DNA from: Adiantum capillus-veneris
Taxonomy: Eukaryota; Streptophyta; Polypodiopsida; Polypodiales; Pteridaceae
Direction of reading: 5' to 3'
Assembly (NCBI GenBank): GCA_014529385.2
Contig: CM043962.1
Location: forward strand, 38,097,098-38,161,097
DNA length: 64,000 nucleotides
Position numbers and translations under genes: made by a program. The stretch's first letter is position 1, and each line of letters opens with the position of its first letter. The notes beneath the pieces were generated by a model. That model ran no database searches. It had not been told where the DNA came from and was given only the letters and a program-made list of their open reading frames with translations. Below are positions 57,472-64,000 of this stretch, one piece after another.

Positions 57472-58426
57472 TGTCATAAAATGTAATATCTAGCTTTACC
57501 CAATGATTTTCTTATATTAAACTGATCATTTAATATGGGAAGATAAAAGGGGAACAAGAGTTAGGATATAGGTATGTGCTTCTAGACCTATCTCAACAGG
57601 GGACCAAAAGGAGAAATGGTTGCATCTCAATAGGGGTCCAAAAGGAGACGGTCTACCAAAGAGCAATGTGCAATAAGTGCTTCTATATTTACCTCAGCAA
57701 GGGACCAAGAGGAGAGATGGTTACAACTCAAAAAAAGTCCAAAAGGAGACAGTCTATCAAAGAGCAGCGTGCATCTAATGGAGCTTAAAAGACCTTAGGA
57801 TTAGCTTCGTTAAAGAACTCCAAAAGTTAGTGTTAAAAAGTCATTTGGCCTTACACAAGCTAGCGCTAACCTCGAGGTGGGAATCCTACCCAAGCATGAG
57901 GTGCTAAGATGCTTAAAGTGGTTGTGGGAACCTTGCCCAAAGCTTGAGGTGATTTTTATGCTTAAATGACTAAGGTTCTTAAAGTGTTAAGTTCAAAGAT
58001 AAATTCTCAAGAGGCATGAACGTTTTCATGCTTGATGGACTAAGTGCTTGAAGTATTCAATTCAAACTATTCCATGCTTGATTGACTAAGTGCTTGAAGT
58101 ATTCAATTCAAACCAAGTGACTTAAGAAGCATAAAAGACACATGCTTGATTGACTAAGTGCTTAAAGTATTCAAATCAAACCAAATGACTTAAGAAGCAT
58201 AAAAGACACATGTTCAAAAAAATTCTCCACATGTGGCCCTCATGATGTGCTTGAATCCTATTGGATAGACTTTAAAGGGGTCCAATGAGAATTTAGATGC
58301 ATAAAAATATATAATTAAGTTCTTTCTCTCAAAGAGGAAAAAGAGGACATATGTCCCAAATGATATAATTAAATATTACTAGAGAGAGAGAAAGAGGTGG
58401 ACCAAGCATGAGAGGGGGTATACTCT

Positions 58427-58473
<47 letters not shown>

Positions 58474-59161
58474 TCTCTCATTTTTTGGAGTGCAAAGTGC
58501 AAGAGCTCCATCTCCTTCTCCAAGCTTGTTAAGAAGTGGAGAGCCTACACCAATACTCTTGGCTATGGAATGCAAATCCAACCAAGAGCCATGCTTTAAT
58601 GCTTAAGCTTGCCATCTTCTTCATCTTCATTACTATGCTATTATGCTATGCTAAGCAAGAAGATTGATGATAAGTGAGGAACAATTTCTTTCTCCTATGA
58701 ATGGTTCTTCTTCCTCTTCCCTACCCTCATTCCCCGCTAGCTCTCCCCACCTTCAAAGGTGTTTGAGGCCTTGGGACCGAGGCTTGGGATAGTTAATGCT
58801 TTTTGCAAAGTTTATGTTATGCTCGTGATGCATGAAGCTTTCCATCTTCATAGCATCACCAAGGTTACAAGGAACACAAAGATTGTATTGTACCATGTCT
58901 CTCTTGATGGGAGAATCTATAATACAAACGCCTTTTGGAGGGGGGACCGGCTCCAAGTAAATCCGGTCCTTAACTATTTTCATGTTCTCTAATACTCTCT
59001 TCTTGCAAAAGATTGTTCATGCCAAGTTAGTTAAGAACTATGTTCATGTTGCTACCATCAATTAAGTTCACCCTCTATGTTTTCAAAGTATCTCACAAAA
59101 ATGCTCACTCTAATTCTCTTAATTCCGCTATTCTCAAAGTTCATAGGCCATTTCCATTACA
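57472..59161 (+). repeat. Solo LTR of gypsy family F (1690 bp)
   Basis: Begins TGTCATAAAA and ends CCATTACA, the same ends as the F LTR at 3412-5182, but in plus orientation and with no internal domain on either side. Flanks show only a partial duplicate (tATCA / ATCAa). It contains a 44-bp (CA)n microsatellite (58429-58472). The frame 58753-58983 mirrors the one at 3591-3893 and is probably not coding. A solo LTR results from recombination between the LTRs of a full element. Confidence 0.82.
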
Positions 59162-59933
59162 ATCAAGACCCACATCTTGATTGATAGAGCAATACTATAC
59201 TCTGCAGAGAATACTGGGTCAATGCAGGCTTGAAAGAAAGGGATGGCAATAGACAAGATTCTTACAACTACAAGGTGCAAGCAATGCAAAATGTGATTGT
59301 TTCTTTTCTACAATTTTTCTCTCATCGCAACAAATGGATGTCTAGTTAAACAAAAGAGCTTTAGTCAGAAAACAACGGATGAATGCACAATTCTTATTAA
59401 TTGTCTAATTATACATGTTTTTCCACGCTCTATATGACAAGTCATCATGAATTACACATATTATATACTTTATCATTACAAGGGAAGGGGACGCTATTCT
59501 CCATTATTCAAAAAATATTTTGGGAAAATGCAAACACACTGATTAAGTGAACTTACTCTTGTTTGTTGATTATAGTCTTGGCAAACCATCAAAGATAACT
59601 CCTTTCTTTCCAAGGGGAAAGGAGAGAGAGGTTGTACCCAATAAAATTTTGAGATAAAATGAATAAAAATGAAGTAGCAGATAAAGGGTTAGATACAAGC
59701 AAGAATGATAGTATCATAACCATGTAGCAAAAAAAATGCAAAAAAGTCTTGAGATACCAAAGCTTTTGCCCTTGTCAAACATATCATGCAATCAGAAGAT
59801 TCCAAGGGACACGTTATCAACAAGAATGCCACCAAGCATATATTTGTGTTTTCATGAATACCCCATTTGGCATACATGTCCTACGATCAATGTGTCATAG
59901 TGAGCGGCAAAGGAGACACATACACACAAGAAC

Positions 59934-59977
<44 letters not shown>

Positions 59978-60062
59978 AGCAAAAACCTAATAACTCTAGA
60001 GGCAGAATGGTACAAGATGTACAAATAGTGGACATGGGCTACATTATTGTAGCGAGCAAAAG
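59162..60062. other. Intergenic, with a (GA)n tract at 59935-59975
   Basis: No gene or element recognised. Confidence 0.6.
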
Positions 60063-61492
60063 TTTAGGTTGGGAAAAACCTCTCAAAATATCCAACAAAA
60101 AAATCCACAAAAATTGGAAAAATTATGCAATGGGAAAAATGCTTGGAGCAAACCCCATATGTGCCAAGAATCCCTACCAAGAGACTGAAAGAGTGGTAAC
60201 CCACATCCAAGGGCTTGAATGCACATGAGAAAAGCTATAAGTAGGAGTGAAAGCATCTGGATGGTGAATATAAAGCTCTAACACCCGGCCCCTCTTACCA
60301 ATAGATGTTAAGAAGTTATTAAGGAAGATAATAGAGTCTTGACAAATGTGGAGAACCAAATTGCATGTCAAGCCATAATTGACAAACCATCCATCGCCAA
60401 GTGAAGATGACCATATTGAGGTTACATTGCTCAAGTTGAACATGGAAACTGTAAATAACATCCTAAAAAACTGAACAATTTATGAAAGAGGATGAAATCA
60501 AAGTGCCAAAGATGAGTATATCATAGCCCATTGGCTAAGGATGAAGCATAAAAAGAAAGGTGAAGAGGACGTAACCCTCAGAAGCACAACACTTTAACCA
60601 AAGGAGAAAGGTTGTCAAGATTGAGAATAAACAGGCAACATTCCAATTCCAAATGAATTGGCATAGGAGGTGGTAAATGGAAAATGAAGAGGCTAACAAA
60701 TAATGGCGATAGAGCTGATATCTTAGCTGAGGCATTGGAAGCAGTAAGGGTACAAGCTATCGCAGTCCCAGCAAAACTTTAGGTTGGGAAAAACCTCTCA
60801 AAATACCCAACAAAAAAATCCACAAAATTTGGAAAAAATGTGCAATGGGAAAAATGCTTGGAGCAAACCCCATATGTGCCAAGAATCCCTACCAAGAGAC
60901 TGAAAGAGTGGTAACCCACATCCAAGGGCTTGAATGCACGTGAGAAAAGTTGTAAGTAGGAGTGAAAGCATCTGGACGGTGAATATAAAGCTCTAACACC
61001 CACCCCCCCTTAGCAATAGATGTTAAGAAGTTATTAAGGAAGATAATACAGTCTTGACAAATGTGGAGAACCAAATTGCATGTCAAGCCATACTTGACAA
61101 ACCGTCCATCGCCAAGTGAAGATGACCGTATTGAGGTTATATTGCTCAAGTTGAACATGGAAACGGTAAATAGCATCCTAAAAGATTGAACAATTTATGA
61201 AAGAGGATGAAATCAAAGTGCCAAAGATGAGTATATCATAGCCCATTGGCTAAGGATGAAGCATAAAAAGAAAGGTGAAGAGGAGGTAACCCTCGGAAGC
61301 ACAACACTTTGACCAAAGGAGAAAGGTTGTCAAGGTTGAGAAGAAACATGCAACACTCCAATTCCAAATGAATTGGCATAAGAGGTGGTAAATGGAAAAT
61401 GAAGAGGCTAACAAATAATGGCGATAGAGCTGATATCTTAGCTGAGGCATTGGGAGCAGTAAGGGTACAAGCTATCACAGTCCTAGATGAAC
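60063..61492. repeat. 715-bp tandem duplication, two copies
   Basis: tttaggttgggaaaaacc at 60063 recurs at 60778, and the whole unit to about 60777 is repeated to about 61492 at roughly 95 percent identity by eye. Paired minus-strand frames (60174-60461 and 60889-61176) follow the same 715-bp offset. Neither has a recognisable motif; low-complexity membrane-like sequence only. A later copy-specific (CA)n region begins just after at 61604. Confidence 0.9.
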
Positions 61493-61602
61493 CATCTCCA
61501 TGTGCATCTCTACAATGATTGCATCGTCACTAATAACTCGATTGTTTGTTGCAATGTTAGACACTTCCACATCACTATTAAAGCAAGCCAAGAGGCACTA
61601 GG

Positions 61603-61603
<1 letters not shown>

Positions 61604-61669
<66 letters not shown>
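61604..61669. repeat. (TC)n(AC)n compound microsatellite
   Basis: TC dinucleotides pass directly into AC dinucleotides. Confidence 0.97.
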
Positions 61670-61670
<1 letters not shown>

Positions 61671-62805
61671 TGTCCTTGATCATTGCTGCTATGGTTGAGC
61701 TTCAATATTTCACATTATTGGGTCAATATTGGGTGCCCTAGAGTGCCCTAAGGCCACTACATGGGCCTAGTCCCACCCACACAACAATCAAGATGAAGTT
61801 CACTCATCGTAGATGGTTTGGAGAGAAGGCAAGATTACACTCACAATTAGCAGGCCACCACGGCAGACATCTATATTATAGCTATCTGGCACTAACATAT
61901 TAATGTCAATACTTAGGGAAGTGACTCGGATGGGGCATGGAGACTCTTTGAGGGTGTCAGTCCTTAAGAAATGAACCTAACAAGCAAACGCATTAACTCA
62001 AAAAGAAAATAACCAACTCCTAGGTCAAAAAATATGCCTATGTCCTATCTTGCCACTCGAGGTCATCATACCATTTCAATGACTAAATGGACTTGGATAG
62101 CCATGAAACTTTAAGGGAAGCTATATTAGGTGTGAGGGGACATGTCTACAAAGTCTGGTTGCAATCTGACAAGGTACCAAAATCATGATCCATCATGTAT
62201 CAAGTCACAAAAGTTGCAATAGAACTACATAAATAGATTGCTCTAAGTTCTAATAACACTCTCTTAAGGTCAAAATGTCAAAAAAAAGATTTAAGCACTC
62301 AAAATTGAAGATAAGGCTCGTGAACGCATAGTCGCAAACCACAACAGAACTTAATGTGCTTACACTTGAAAGAAAGAGCAAGAGACAAAAAACACAATGC
62401 AATTGTTAGGATTGAATTTGGATTACCCAATCATGAGAGAAATTGATTACAAGTCTGAGTAGAGTAGTCGCTTGATAGTCGTACAATCAACCTCTCTTTT
62501 ATCCAAAACAATAATGTCAATTTTGTGTTCAAACTAAGGATTTTGACCTTTATACCTGGGGCTTGCAAAATGGCCAACGGTCGGCTACTGTTTGGGCTTT
62601 GAGTACATAATTAGATATTACATGTCAAAGGTTTACAACTTTCAGATCAAAATACATATGCTCATTTACAAGGTTCTCGAAAAAATGTGATACGATATAT
62701 CAAAAAATGTGGCGCTAGATAGTGTGTTTGACTATGAGGTGCCCATAAGCTGCATCAGCTAAACACTCCCCCCTTCCTAGCCGTTGCACAAGCTGGAGAA
62801 GATCT
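61670..62805. other. Intergenic, no gene seen
   Basis: No recognisable feature. Confidence 0.6.
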
Positions 62806-63840
62806 TCAATAGTTGAATTGGTGTTTCTCCAAGGACTTGATGATTTTATTGAACTTGGCTTCCCTGGCTATTATGTCTACTTTGACAAATAAATCTCTGG
62901 GAGGGTTATTTATCAATGTGCTTCGGTAAGCTATGCTTGAAGCTCCTTTGTCATTAGGTTGAACATGTTTGAGTCCGTCTGGAAAAACCCTGTCATGAAT
63001 GCCTCCTTTCATGCAAGGACAAAAACATGATCCTGGCATACATTCCCTTGATCACATTCCTTGAGGGTGCTTCTTTTACAAGTCCCAGCTGATGCCATCG
63101 GTCCCTTCAATGAAGACCTCCCATGGGTGCTCTGCTATGTCGATATCATCAAAGGCATCGATGCAAGTTAGAATCATGGCTATCTTGCGTGTCATCTATC
63201 ATGTCAAGTCTGGCACATCTTGTAGCAGTTTGATGGTAGCCCTAAATGTATGTAGCAAATAACCTTTGGCGGGTTTGTGGGTATGTGTAGGTTTAGCAAG
63301 AACAGGGTAATTTAGCACCATTAGTCTCGTGCTCTTCTACACTACATATGTCTCCCATAATTGCTTTCTTAGGACTGGACAATAGGTTGGGTCGATCCAA
63401 AAATGCTAGGGAGCATTTGTGGATCGACCATTTTTGTAAGTGGTCTCATCCTGAGGCCTCTTGTCGAAGCATTTCTTCTACCATAAATTTTGGCTCTATA
63501 GTATGAGCAGCACTTGCCCTTCATAGTCTCCCTATGCATTAATCTCTAAGGCTGGTAGCAGCTTCTTTTTCCATACGTTAGCCTCTTGCTTCATGAGTGG
63601 TAGTGCTAGCATTTCATGGTGGAAGTTATGTATGTGCTCATTAGGTTTTATCATCGGCAAGGCTGCAAATTCTAAAACTTTGAGCTCATATAGCATGCAA
63701 TCCTTTGTTACTCCCTCTAGCATGTCGGCTAGCCATGGTCTAAGCTTGTCTCTAGTATCCACTCGTTGTCGGTTTTCTTTTGAATCATGAAATTAAATCC
63801 TCCCATGGTTGAAGTGCCAGGTAGGTCTATTAAGGGTGGT
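62806..63840 (-). pseudogene. Decayed coding relic, family not recognised
   Basis: Several minus-strand fragments line up as if from one protein: VDTRDKLRPWLADMLEG and MIKPNEHIHNFHHEMLALPL (63532-63790), MILTCIDAFDDIDIAEHPWE near 63130-63190, and RDLFVKVDIIAREAKFNK at the end (62806-62900). Stops and frameshifts occur every 50-80 codons. It may be transposon-derived, perhaps a DNA-transposon or gag-like protein, but no diagnostic motif is visible. The N-terminal part may continue beyond the right edge. Confidence 0.35.
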
Positions 63841-64000
63841 TGATCATCACTTTCAAACTCTATGTACTATGTTTGGGTGACTGGTACATGCGCAGCTTCT
63901 CGTGAAGTGCCAACCAAGTCCACAACTTTGGCTTGTAGCTCTTTAGCATGCATTTTGACTTGTGCCGTTAGATTTGCTTTGGCCTTGGCAAGCTATGTCT

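Overview
This is nuclear DNA of a land plant that is dense in transposable elements. A fern or similarly repeat-rich lineage is my best guess, but it is an inference. The supporting signs are split genes with GT-AG introns, a plant GT47A (MUR3-type) xyloglucan glycosyltransferase, PPR-protein debris, plant LTR retrotransposons primed by tRNA-iMet, and telo-box-like AAACCCTAA motifs in LTRs. Nothing bacterial, organellar or CRISPR-like was seen.

Layout. 1-5182: 5' half of a decayed minus-strand Ty3/gypsy element (F) with its 1.77 kb LTR, inserted in the RNase H end of a Copia element (G) whose 3' LTR ends near 5694. 5928-7704: an unrecognised minus-strand gene or pseudogene. 8430-10860: a badly decayed Copia relic. 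11700-12360: a PPR pseudogene. 12641-12776: a mini-Helitron. 13512-15182: an intact single-exon GT47 gene. 15183-21752: mostly non-coding, with microsatellites.

21753-54752 (minus strand) is the most notable part. Three exons with matching phases give an 873-nt CDS for a 290-aa bL25-family ribosomal protein, probably mitochondrial. Intron 1 is about 30.2 kb and holds five nested LTR elements, each bounded by exact or one-mismatch 5-bp target-site duplications. Gypsy chromovirus A (25015-52819) was entered by Copia E (26782-35720) and by gag-protease-only element C (36313-48365). E was entered by short non-autonomous element D (30175-33256). C was entered in its 3' LTR by gypsy B (40934-47337), a sibling of A. 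No element in the window keeps a complete pol, so all look non-functional in their own right. The D LTR shares a core block with A/B LTRs, so D may be mobilised by that family. The D interior carries repeated hairpins with one compensatory base-pair change.

Immediately upstream of the bL25 start lie a non-autonomous Mutator-like element with a perfect 9-bp target duplication (54895-56050) and a small Helitron with a doubled 5' end (56061-56298). The right end holds a solo LTR of family F (57472-59161, opposite orientation), a 715-bp tandem duplication (60063-61492) and a decayed coding relic I cannot name. Only two genes look functional, the GT47 gene and bL25. Everything here was read by eye; homology calls rest on remembered family motifs, not on searches.
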